Assembly: GCA_028703645.1 (NCBI GenBank)
Contig: JAQVML010000093.1
Location: forward strand, 1 to 6,235
Direction of reading: 5' to 3'
Length of the DNA: 6,235 nucleotides
Origin: Eubacteriales bacterium
GTDB lineage: Bacteria > Bacillota > Clostridia > Christensenellales > CAG-138
Position 1 is the first letter of the stretch, and the number at the start of each line of letters is the position of its first letter. Below are positions 1-6,095 of this stretch, one piece after another. A program made the translations under genes and the position numbers. Under the pieces are notes generated by a model, which searched no databases, was not told where the DNA came from, and saw nothing but the letters and a program-made list of their open reading frames with translations.

Positions 1-2
1 GC

Positions 3-332
3 ATAACGGCGACCACCGTGCGCGTGCCCGTGTTCCACGGCCACAGCGAGAGCATCAATGTGGAGTTCGAAAAGCCGTTTGAAGTCGCCGACATCCGCAA
101 GCTTTGGGAAGGCACGGAAGGCCTGATTGTTCAGGACGACCCCGAAAAGGGCATCTATCCCATGCCGATTCACGCCGCGGACACCGACCCCGTCTATGTC
201 GGTCGTCTCCGCCGCGATTTCTCCGTTGAAAACGGAATCAACTTCTGGTGCGTTGCGGATAACATCCGCAAAGGCGCGGCGACCAACGCCGTGCAGATTG
301 CACAGGAACTCATTCGTCAATGGGAGGCGTAA
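3..332 (+). CDS. asd: Aspartate-semialdehyde dehydrogenase, C-terminal part (5' end outside window)
   Basis: This is the last 110 codons of a gene that is open through the left edge (reading ITATTVRVPVF at the start). Asd catalyses the NADPH-dependent reductive dephosphorylation of aspartyl-4-phosphate to aspartate semialdehyde in the cytoplasm, feeding lysine/diaminopimelate and threonine/methionine synthesis. The sequence shows the family's RVPVFHGHSES segment, which holds the substrate-binding Arg and the catalytic base His, and the C-terminal signature DNIRKGAATNAVQIAQEL. The N-terminal NADP-binding fold and the active-site Cys lie outside the window. The stop codon is six bases before dapA, whose ribosome binding site lies inside the end of this gene, so the two are surely co-transcribed. 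The ATG/GTG codons within this fragment are internal and not starts. Identity is secure from the signatures and the neighbouring dapA and dapB. Confidence 0.95.
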   Translation: MTATTVRVPVFHGHSESINVEFEKPFEVADIRKLWEGTEGLIVQDDPEKGIYPMPIHAADTDPVYVGRLRRDFSVENGINFWCVADNIRKGAATNAVQIAQELIRQWEA

Positions 333-338
333 AAACGT

Positions 339-1214
339 ATGTCTATCTTTCGAGGAAGCGGCGTTGCGATCGTTACCCCGTTTCAAAACGGGTCGGTTGA
401 CTTCACCGCGTTTACCCGGCTGATCGAGCTGCAAATTGCGAACCATACGGACGCAATCATCTGCGCGGCAACGACCGGTGAAAGCGCTACGCTCTCGACC
501 GACGAGCGTCTGAGTGTGATCCAGTTCGTCGTCGAGCGTGTCAACGGTCGCGTGCCGGTCATTGCAAGCACGGGCGGAAACAACACCGAAGAAGTGATCA
601 GCAACAGCAAATCCGCCGAAGCAATCGGCGTGGACGGTCTGCTTGTTGTCACGCCTTACTACAACAAAACCACGCAGGCGGGTCTGGTGCGCCACTACTT
701 CACGGTAGCGGACGCGGTGGAAACCCCCATCATCGTCTATAATGTGCCTTCGCGCACGGGGCTTAACGTTTTGCCGCAGACCATGGCGGAGCTTTGCACG
801 CATGAGAACATTGTCGGCACAAAAGAAGCCAGCGGAAACATCGAGCAAATCGTCAACATCGCGGCGCTCTGCCCACAATGCGACATCTACAGCGGAAACG
901 ACGATCATGTATTGCCCGTGCTCAGCATCGGCGGCAAAGGCGTTATCTCCACGATCGCAAACATCGTGCCCGGCGAGATGCACGCGCTCTGCGATGCTTT
1001 CTTTAAAGGTGATATCCAGCTTGCGCGGCAGTTGCAGCTGCAATTGATCCCGATCTGGAAAGCCGCTTTCTGCGAAGTCAACCCGATTCCGCTCAAAGCC
1101 ATGATGGGCCTCATGCAGCTCTGCGAGCCGGATGTGCGTTTACCGCTCGTTCCTCCGTCCGCTGCCAGCATGCGCCTGATCGAAGAAACCTTAAAGGGTT
1201 ACGAACTGATCTGA
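339..1214 (+). CDS. dapA: 4-hydroxy-tetrahydrodipicolinate synthase
   Basis: DapA condenses aspartate semialdehyde with pyruvate to give 4-hydroxy-tetrahydrodipicolinate, the first committed step toward diaminopimelate and lysine; it is a cytoplasmic TIM barrel, usually a homotetramer. At 291 aa it has the normal family length. The visible active-site residues are Lys162 in GTKEASG (Schiff base with pyruvate), the triad Thr45/Thr46 in ATTGES, Tyr108 in TPYYNK and Tyr134 in VYNVPSRTG, and Arg139 of the same motif for substrate carboxylate binding. The ATG is preceded by GGGAGG at 322-327, which overlaps the end of asd. The gap to dapB is 25 bases. One small oddity is Ala44, where the family normally has Gly before the Thr-Thr pair. 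Lysine feedback sensitivity cannot be judged from sequence alone. Confidence 0.98.
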   Translation: MSIFRGSGVAIVTPFQNGSVDFTAFTRLIELQIANHTDAIICAATTGESATLSTDERLSVIQFVVERVNGRVPVIASTGGNNTEEVISNSKSAEAIGVDGLLVVTPYYNKTTQAGLVRHYFTVADAVETPIIVYNVPSRTGLNVLPQTMAELCTHENIVGTKEASGNIEQIVNIAALCPQCDIYSGNDDHVLPVLSIGGKGVISTIANIVPGEMHALCDAFFKGDIQLARQLQLQLIPIWKAAFCEVNPIPLKAMMGLMQLCEPDVRLPLVPPSAASMRLIEETLKGYELI

Positions 1215-1239
1215 TTACAACCAAATCGGGAGGACTGAC

Positions 1240-2466
1240 ATGATCTCTGTGATCATCAACGGAATCTGCGGTCAAATGGGACGCGCCGTGTATGCCGCTA
1301 TTCAAGCGCAGAGCGGCGCTTTTCCCGCCGTTGCGGGCGTTGACCCCTTTGATTGCGCCAATACATATAGCTGCCCGGTGTATAAAACGCTGGACGAGAT
1401 CAAAGAGCGTGCGGATGTCATCATCGACTTTTCCATCCCCGCGAGCACGCCGGAGATCATCCGTTATGCGCTGGAAAAAAAGATCCCCGCCGTAATCGGT
1501 ACCACCGGCCTCGGCGAACGCGAATTGAAACTCATCCGCTCCGCCTCGGAGCAGGTTGCCATGTTCCAAACGGGCAATATGTCCCTTGGCGTCAATTTGC
1601 AAGTGGAGCTGGTGCAGCTCGCGGCCTCTACGCTCGGCTCCAATTTTGATGTGGAGATCATCGAAACCCATCACCGCAAGAAGGTGGATAGCCCAAGCGG
1701 CACCGCGCTGATGCTCGCAAACGCCGTCGCTTCCATTTCGCCGGAAGACGAAGAATACGTCTTCGGTCGTCATGAAAAAAACAAGCGCCGCTCGGATAAC
1801 GAGATCGGCATCCATTCCGTTCGCGGCGGTACGGTCGTTGGCGAACATCAGGTGCAGTTCATCGGCAACGACGAGATTATCGAGGTCTCGCACCGTGCGT
1901 TTAGCAAGCAGGTGTTTGCGCAGGGCGCGCTGCGCGCAGCGCAGTTCCTCGTCGGCAAACAGACGGGTCTCTACAATATGAAAAATGTGGTCACCGAGCA
2001 CGACGCGGCATCCCGACTGTTTTCGCTCGAAAACCAGGCTGTGGTCATCATGCGCTCGTTTGCCAAGGAAGATTCGTTTGCTTCCCGTGTGTTTGACGTC
2101 ATCGCCGAACACGGCGTGTTTGTGGATATGATCGCTTGCTCCGAGCCGGACGAGCAGAGCCTTAGTATCGGTTTTTCGCTGAACGAGGATTCTCTTTCCG
2201 AAGCGCTCAACGCCATCAACGAACTGACGAGAAACGGCTACGGCTGCGATATTCGCACGCGCACCGACCTGACCAAGCTCACGCTGGAAGGCACGGGCAT
2301 GGCGCTGCAGCACGGCGTCGCGGCGCAGCTCTTCTCCACCCTTCGCAAAGAGGGCATTCACATTTGGCTGATCACCACAAGCGAAACGCGAATCGAGTTT
2401 TGCGTGGAGTCCGTGCATGCGATCCGAGCGGCGGACGCGATCCGCGAAAAATTCCATATTGGGTAA
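1240..2466 (+). CDS. dapB: 4-hydroxy-tetrahydrodipicolinate reductase fused to aspartokinase-like tandem ACT domains
   Basis: Residues 1-251 are a full DapB, which reduces the DapA product to tetrahydrodipicolinate with NAD(P)H. The nucleotide-binding loop NGICGQMGR is at 7-15, GTTG at 87-90, the GNMSLGVN segment at 112-119, and the catalytic motif ETHHRKKVDSPSGTA at 142-156 with His144 and Lys148. The usual DapB C-terminal ending appears as GLYNMKNVV at 243-251. DapB proteins normally stop here at about 250-270 aa; this frame continues to 408 aa. Residues 266-330 and 343-407 read as two ACT modules. The second carries the aspartokinase-type run from EGTGM at 350 through GVAAQLF (359) to ITTSE at 378-382 and ends like an aspartokinase C-terminus. 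The ATG has GGGAGG at 1228-1233, six bases upstream. I infer allosteric control by an amino acid, probably lysine; the ligand is not provable from sequence. It is the last gene of the asd-dapA-dapB run, followed at once by a terminator. Confidence 0.96.
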   Translation: MISVIINGICGQMGRAVYAAIQAQSGAFPAVAGVDPFDCANTYSCPVYKTLDEIKERADVIIDFSIPASTPEIIRYALEKKIPAVIGTTGLGERELKLIRSASEQVAMFQTGNMSLGVNLQVELVQLAASTLGSNFDVEIIETHHRKKVDSPSGTALMLANAVASISPEDEEYVFGRHEKNKRRSDNEIGIHSVRGGTVVGEHQVQFIGNDEIIEVSHRAFSKQVFAQGALRAAQFLVGKQTGLYNMKNVVTEHDAASRLFSLENQAVVIMRSFAKEDSFASRVFDVIAEHGVFVDMIACSEPDEQSLSIGFSLNEDSLSEALNAINELTRNGYGCDIRTRTDLTKLTLEGTGMALQHGVAAQLFSTLRKEGIHIWLITTSETRIEFCVESVHAIRAADAIREKFHIG

Positions 2467-2479
2467 CGACAGCTTCGCG

Positions 2480-2519
2480 AAAAGCGCTCCTGACAGATGA
2501 ACGTCAGCAGCGCTTTTTT
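2480..2519. terminator. Intrinsic terminator shared by convergent dapB and plsY
   Basis: On the plus strand AAAGCGCT (2481-2488) pairs perfectly with AGCGCTTT (2509-2516). An inner TGAC/GTCA stem (2491-2494 with 2503-2506) is separated from the outer stem by a CC/GC bulge, the loop is AGATGAAC, and six T residues run through 2514-2519. It starts 14 bases after the dapB stop. Read on the minus strand, the same stem ends in AGCGCTTTT, so it can also stop plsY transcripts, with a shorter U-tract. It is strong for the dap side and plausible for the plsY side. Confidence 0.88.
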
Positions 2520-2540
2520 GTTGCGAAATTCGAAAGCTGT

Positions 2541-3170
2541 TTATTTTCCCTCTTTGTGGAGGCGCTGCTCTTCGCCGTGGACTAAACGCTTGATATTCTC
2601 CGTATGGCGAATGAACACAACAATAGTCAAAAGCCCCGCAAGAATCACCAATGGAAGATCGTTCAGGCGAAACACGAGCGTTGCTAAAAAGAACAACAAC
2701 ATCGCGGCCAGCGACATGATCGACATCTTTTTGTTGATCAGCAGAATCACTCCGCCGATGAGAATTGCACCCAGCGCGCCGAGCGGAAACGTAAAGATCG
2801 CGATGCTATAGGAGGACGCAACGCCCTTGCCCCCGCGAAAGCCGTCAAAGATTGGCCAGCAGTGACCGACAACGACGAAAAACCCCGCGATATAGCCGCC
2901 AACCGCTCCGCAGACAAGCTGGCCCAGAAATACGCCGAGAAACGCCTTGAGAAAATCTCCCGCAAACGTGATTGCACCCGGTCCATAGCCATACACGCGC
3001 ACCATGTTGGTGCTGCCCGCGTTGCCGCTGCCGTGGTTGCGAATGTCGTCATGATAATATGCCCGGCTGACAATGATAGCGGTTTGAATGTTGCCAAGTA
3101 GATATCCAATCACGACGCATACGATCGCTGTCCAAACGCGAAGTGTCAGGATTCCTGTAAAAAAGGTCAC
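2541..3170 (-). CDS. plsY: Acyl-phosphate:glycerol-3-phosphate acyltransferase
   Basis: PlsY transfers an acyl group from acyl-phosphate (made by PlsX) to glycerol-3-phosphate, giving lysophosphatidic acid, the first step of membrane phospholipid synthesis in most Gram-positive bacteria. The 209-aa protein is a polytopic membrane protein with hydrophobic segments near 12-34, 77-101, 123-145 and 150-187. All three family motifs are visible: GSGNAGSTNMVR at 47-58, GHCWPIFDGFRGGKGVA at 102-118, and RHTENIKRL at 188-196, plus GDFLK at 71-75. The start is GTG, overlapping the der stop as GTGA. Its ribosome binding site AAGGAG (3179-3184 on the complement) lies within the der 3' end, which fixes this start and implies translational coupling. 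It is the last gene of the DUF512-der-plsY operon; gpsA, which often follows plsY in Clostridia, is absent here. Confidence 0.97.
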   Translation of the reverse strand: MTFFTGILTLRVWTAIVCVVIGYLLGNIQTAIIVSRAYYHDDIRNHGSGNAGSTNMVRVYGYGPGAITFAGDFLKAFLGVFLGQLVCGAVGGYIAGFFVVVGHCWPIFDGFRGGKGVASSYSIAIFTFPLGALGAILIGGVILLINKKMSIMSLAAMLLFFLATLVFRLNDLPLVILAGLLTIVVFIRHTENIKRLVHGEEQRLHKEGK

Positions 3171-4495
3171 TGCTCGTTCTCCTTTTTCTTACTCCTAAAG
3201 AGTATGCGAATCGGCGTTCCTTCAAAACCGAAGGATTTCCGAAAGAAGTTTTCCAGATATCGCTCGTAGGAAAAATGCACAATCTCCGTGTCGTTGACGA
3301 AGATAACAAACGTCGGCGGCTGCACGGAAACCTGCGTGGAATAATAGATCTTCAGCGTGCGGCCTTTATCACTCGGCGGATCGTTCATCATGACCGCCTC
3401 ACTGACGACGTCGTTGAGCTGACCTGTCGTAATTCTGCGGCGCGCCTGTTCAAAGGATTTGTCAACTAGCTCCAGCACTTTACCCACGCGCTGTCCGCTC
3501 TTTGCGGAGATAAACAGCATCGGCACATAGCTCATAAACGCAAGGTCGGCACTCAGGCTCTTCTCAAACGCATGCATCGTATGGGTGTCCTTCTCGATGA
3601 GGTCCCATTTGTTGACGATGAGCACGCTCGCCTTCCCCTCTTCATGCGCGTAACCCGCGATGCGAACATCCTGCTCGCTCAACCCCTGACTCGCGTCGCA
3701 TACGATCAGCACCACATCCGCGCGGCGAATGGCGGAGAGCGAACGAATGACGCTGTAGCGCTCGATCGTCTCGTCCTCGACGCTGCGTTTTCTGCGAATT
3801 CCGGCGGTATCTACAATTGTGTATTCGCGTCCGTTGCGCTCAAAGTTGGAGTCGATGGAATCGCGCGTCGTGCCGGGAATTTCGCTGACGATGGTGCGCT
3901 CTTCCCCGAGCAGTGCGTTAACGAGGCTGCTCTTGCCAACGTTCGGCTTGCCGACGACCGCGATATTGATGCGCTCGGTGTCCGTCTCTTCGATGTCCTT
4001 TGGGAAATCTTTGACGACCGCGTCCAAAAGATCGCCTAGCCCAAGTCCCTGTGCGGAAGAGATGGTATAGGGGTCTCCGAGGCCAAGCGAATAAAACTCG
4101 TACATCGCCTCTTCAAACTTCGGCGCATCGATCTTGTTCACCGCGAGAACGACCGGCTTGCTGGATCGGCGCAACATATCGGCAACGTCCATATCCGCGC
4201 TGGTCATCCCCTCACGCCCGTCAACGAGAAAAAGGATCACGTCCGCAGTCTCAATGGCAAGCTCCGCCTGCCGACGCATCTGAGACGCGATGATATCCTC
4301 GCTCGCAGGCTCGATTCCGCCGGTGTCGATCAGCGTAAAGGCGTAGTTCAGCCACTCCGCGTCCTGATAGATGCGGTCCCTTGTCACGCCCGGGGTATCT
4401 TCTACAATTGCGACACGCCTGCCGATCAGGCGGTTAAAGAGCGTCGATTTGCCTACGTTCGGGCGGCCGACGATCGCTACCAATGGTTTTCTCAT
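3167..4495 (-). CDS. der: Ribosome biogenesis double GTPase Der (EngA)
   Basis: Der is an essential cytoplasmic GTPase that binds the 50S subunit late in its assembly. The 442-aa protein has the normal length and all three parts. GTPase domain 1 has the P-loop GRPNVGKS at 10-17, switch PGVTRD at 35-40, DTGG at 57-60 and NKID at 120-123. GTPase domain 2 has GKPNVGKS at 182-189, PGTTRD at 207-212, DTAG at 229-232 and NKWD at 295-298. A C-terminal KH-like domain covers about 350-436, ending in a basic KKKENEQ tail. The ATG is preceded by AGGAG on the complement of 4501-4505, five bases away. It lies 69 bases after the upstream DUF512 gene and shares four bases (GTGA) with plsY. No key residue is missing. 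Confidence 0.98.
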   Translation of the reverse strand: MRKPLVAIVGRPNVGKSTLFNRLIGRRVAIVEDTPGVTRDRIYQDAEWLNYAFTLIDTGGIEPASEDIIASQMRRQAELAIETADVILFLVDGREGMTSADMDVADMLRRSSKPVVLAVNKIDAPKFEEAMYEFYSLGLGDPYTISSAQGLGLGDLLDAVVKDFPKDIEETDTERINIAVVGKPNVGKSSLVNALLGEERTIVSEIPGTTRDSIDSNFERNGREYTIVDTAGIRRKRSVEDETIERYSVIRSLSAIRRADVVLIVCDASQGLSEQDVRIAGYAHEEGKASVLIVNKWDLIEKDTHTMHAFEKSLSADLAFMSYVPMLFISAKSGQRVGKVLELVDKSFEQARRRITTGQLNDVVSEAVMMNDPPSDKGRTLKIYYSTQVSVQPPTFVIFVNDTEIVHFSYERYLENFFRKSFGFEGTPIRILFRSKKKENEQ

Positions 4496-4507
4496 GTATT
4501 CTCCTGC

Positions 4508-4528
4508 TGCCGACTGGCGGCAATTTTT
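4508..4528 (+). terminator. Terminator-like hairpin, plus-strand sense, in the DUF512-der gap
   Basis: TGCCG (4508-4512) and CGGCA (4518-4522) form a five-base stem with an ACTGG loop, followed on the plus strand by A and five T residues and then more T-rich sequence. In this orientation it would stop transcription running antisense to the operon. On the minus (der) strand it is simply a small GC hairpin just upstream of the der ribosome binding site, without a U-tract, so it need not block der. The stem is short, so the call is tentative. Confidence 0.35.
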
Positions 4529-4564
4529 GATTGTTTTCTTAAAATTAGCTCTTATAAAATATCA

Positions 4565-5878
4565 TCATTCTGTAAACACAATTTCAACAAGGTCTTCTCC
4601 GGTTGCAACGGGAATGATGCGTGTACCGAGTGCGCTTTCCGCCTCCGCCTTGCTCATGCCGTCGAGAAAGAGTTCCTCGTCTGCCTTGAGCATCGCCCGC
4701 GGAATCAGCAGCGCGCGGCCGAACTCTTCGCCCTTGAGCTGCTCTACCAAATCCCCGCCTGTGACCAGACCCCCAACCGTTACACTCTCGCCAAAGAACC
4801 GGTTTATGATCGCGCGCGTGTCGATCGTGATGTTGTAGGGCAAGAGCTGTTTATAGGATTCCGTAAAAAACGAGTATGCGGAGGTGCCTCCCGCCATGAA
4901 AAATCGCTTTGGTTTCTTCAGCGGTTTTCGCGCTTCCAGCGCTTCCAGCATTTCACCCTCAAACAGGCGAAGCAGACCAACGCCGTTCTCGATTTGCGGG
5001 AATTCTTCATAATCGTCATACGCGGGCAGCGTTTGATTCGCGAGGGTATACCATTCGTCCGCTAAAAACACAAATCGCGTGTCAAGTTTGGATAAGATCT
5101 CGCGTTGCTTTGCTTCCGTCTCTGCAATGAGCGCGCGCGCTTCCTCCGGCGTAAACGTGCGAAGCGGTGTGAGTCCTTCGCGATAGCGCGTCAGCCCCAC
5201 GGGCACAATCGCGAGCGACTGCGCATTCGGATAGAGCGCCAGCATGTCATCGATCGAGCGGCGCAGCACGTCTCCATCGTTGAGGCCGGGACAAAGCACG
5301 ATTTGTAGATGAAATCGCAATCCGACTTCCGCAAGGCGCTTGAGCTGCGGCAGGATATCCCCCGCGTGCGGATTTTTCATCATCGCGCGGCGCACGGCGG
5401 GATCGCTCGCGTGCAGTGAGATATACAGCGGACTGACCCTGCGACGGATCACGCGATCTAGCTCGCGCTCGTCGAGATTTGTGAGCGTCACATAGTTGCC
5501 CATCACAAACGACATGCGCCAGTCGTCGTCTTTTACATGCAGGCTGCTTCTTCCACCTTTGGGCATCTGGTCGATGAAGCAAAACACACAGTGATTCTTG
5601 CAGGTGCGCATCTTGTCCATCAAGCTCGTGGCAAACGTCAGCCCCAGCGGCTCATAATCATCTTTTTCGAGTTCGATGATCTCTTGCTCGCCGTTTTTCT
5701 TTAGAATTTCCAACGTTACAAGTTCGCCCGCGGTGAGATGCTCGTAATCGATCAAGTCGATGACCGGCTCGCCGTTGATGGAAAGCAGCGCGTCGCCTCT
5801 TTGTAAGCCGGCAAGCTCCGCCGGAGAGCCGGAGAGCACATCGCTGATGACTTGTTGTTTTCTGCGCATATTTTCCAT
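4565..5878 (-). CDS. DUF512 family protein: PDZ plus radical-SAM-type iron-sulfur domain
   Basis: The function is not established. From the ATG at 5878 the protein is 437 aa. Residues 9-70 form a PDZ-like domain (VISDVLSGSPAELAG then QRGDALLSINGEPV). A radical-SAM-type cluster motif CKNHCVFC follows at 93-100 (Cys93, Cys97, Cys100; CX3CX2C), running into FIDQMPKGGR. Conserved family blocks include KDDDWRMSF, GNYVTLTNL (127-135), CPGLNDG (196-202) and, in the DUF512 part, DEWY (274-277) and FFGESVTVGGLVTGGD (361-376). The frame extends back to a TTG at 5950, but a near-consensus promoter at 5885-5913 lies inside that extension, so those codons are unlikely to be translated. The start is therefore the ATG at 5878 or the ATG at 5869, just before the PDZ domain. 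It leads the operon with der and plsY. The family call is firm; enzymatic activity and substrate are unknown. Confidence 0.9.
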   Translation of the reverse strand: MENMRRKQQVISDVLSGSPAELAGLQRGDALLSINGEPVIDLIDYEHLTAGELVTLEILKKNGEQEIIELEKDDYEPLGLTFATSLMDKMRTCKNHCVFCFIDQMPKGGRSSLHVKDDDWRMSFVMGNYVTLTNLDERELDRVIRRRVSPLYISLHASDPAVRRAMMKNPHAGDILPQLKRLAEVGLRFHLQIVLCPGLNDGDVLRRSIDDMLALYPNAQSLAIVPVGLTRYREGLTPLRTFTPEEARALIAETEAKQREILSKLDTRFVFLADEWYTLANQTLPAYDDYEEFPQIENGVGLLRLFEGEMLEALEARKPLKKPKRFFMAGGTSAYSFFTESYKQLLPYNITIDTRAIINRFFGESVTVGGLVTGGDLVEQLKGEEFGRALLIPRAMLKADEELFLDGMSKAEAESALGTRIIPVATGEDLVEIVFTE

Positions 5879-5884
5879 AATTGC

Positions 5885-5913
5885 ATTATACCATTCCGTA
5901 TGCAGATTGCCAA
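5885..5913 (-). promoter_or_regulatory. Sigma-A-type promoter of the DUF512-der-plsY operon
   Basis: On the minus strand TTGGCA (5908-5913; five of six matches to TTGACA) is followed by a 17-base spacer and a perfect TATAAT (5885-5890), itself preceded by TGG to give an extended -10. The predicted transcription start is about 5878, which is the A of the first candidate ATG of the DUF512 gene. Spacing and both hexamers are near ideal. Confidence 0.85.
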
Positions 5914-5931
5914 ATCTGTGTTTGGTTGACA

Positions 5932-5946
5932 TTCTGAATTTCAGAA
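5932..5946. repeat. Perfect 15-base palindrome, possible operator
   Basis: TTCTGAA and TTCAGAA form a perfect seven-base inverted repeat around a single central base. It sits about 19 bases upstream of the DUF512 operon -35 box, inside the divergent intergenic region. The geometry suits a dimeric transcription factor, but I do not recognise the motif and no second copy is in the window. Confidence 0.45.
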
Positions 5947-5996
5947 GCAACCGTCCGATTTTAGCAGGATTCCGTTGTATATAGCAATCTTTATTT

Positions 5997-6005
5997 TGAT
6001 ATAAT
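5997..6005 (+). promoter_or_regulatory. Extended -10 promoter element for the right-hand ATPase gene
   Basis: TGATATAAT contains a perfect TATAAT (6000-6005) with an upstream TG, in a strongly AT-rich stretch. The only -35 candidate, TTGTAT at 5975-5980, is poor and 19 bases away, so the extended -10 would have to carry recognition. Predicted start is near 6012, giving a leader of about 84 bases before the ATG at 6096. Confidence 0.55.
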
Positions 6006-6013
6006 AATAAGAA

Positions 6014-6031
6014 AGATCAATTTTCTGATCT
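6014..6031 (+). repeat. Inverted repeat at the predicted start of the ATPase transcript
   Basis: AGATCA (6014-6019) and TGATCT (6026-6031) form a perfect six-base inverted repeat with a six-base spacer, starting two bases after the predicted transcription start. It could be an operator or a 5'-end hairpin; the arms are short enough for chance to be possible. Confidence 0.35.
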
Positions 6032-6059
6032 ATCATCACATGAATTTTGATTTTCCCTG

Positions 6060-6086
6060 CCAATTTGAAGCGTTTTATGAAATTGG
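6060..6086 (+). promoter_or_regulatory. Leader hairpin overlapping the ribosome binding site of the ATPase gene
   Basis: CCAATTT (6060-6066) pairs perfectly with AAATTGG (6080-6086) across a 13-base loop. The 3' arm ends in the GG of the Shine-Dalgarno GGAG (6085-6088), so the folded form would partly hide the ribosome binding site. The stem is mostly A-U and probably only moderately stable. Confidence 0.4.
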
Positions 6087-6095
6087 AGCCCGATC

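Noticed and set aside
1978..1980. Internal ATG at the DapB/ACT junction as a start for a separate ACT subunit
   Set aside because: The preceding bases contain no convincing ribosome binding site, and the Met belongs to the conserved DapB ending GLYNM. It remains possible but unsupported.
1111..2457. Long 448-codon open frame on the minus strand, antisense to dapB
   Set aside because: It covers dapB and the dapA end, has no ribosome binding site before its ATG, resembles no family I know and is rich in Arg/His/Asp as expected for an antisense shadow of a codon-biased gene. The plus strand encodes clear DapB and ACT motifs.
3572..4039. 155-codon plus-strand frame within der
   Set aside because: It is antisense to the GTPase motifs of Der, lacks a ribosome binding site and has no recognisable domain.
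4551..4576. Possible separate der promoter (TTTACA and TATAAG on the minus strand)
   Set aside because: The spacer is only 14 bases, too short for a sigma-A promoter, so der is more likely served by the operon promoter.
5879..5950. N-terminal extension of the DUF512 protein from TTG at 5950 or ATG at 5932
   Set aside because: No Shine-Dalgarno precedes either codon, the peptide has no family resemblance, and the best promoter in the region lies inside it.
5947..6095. Riboswitch or small RNA in the divergent intergenic region
   Set aside because: The stretch has AT-rich promoter-like sequence and simple hairpins, but no conserved riboswitch core that I can recognise.
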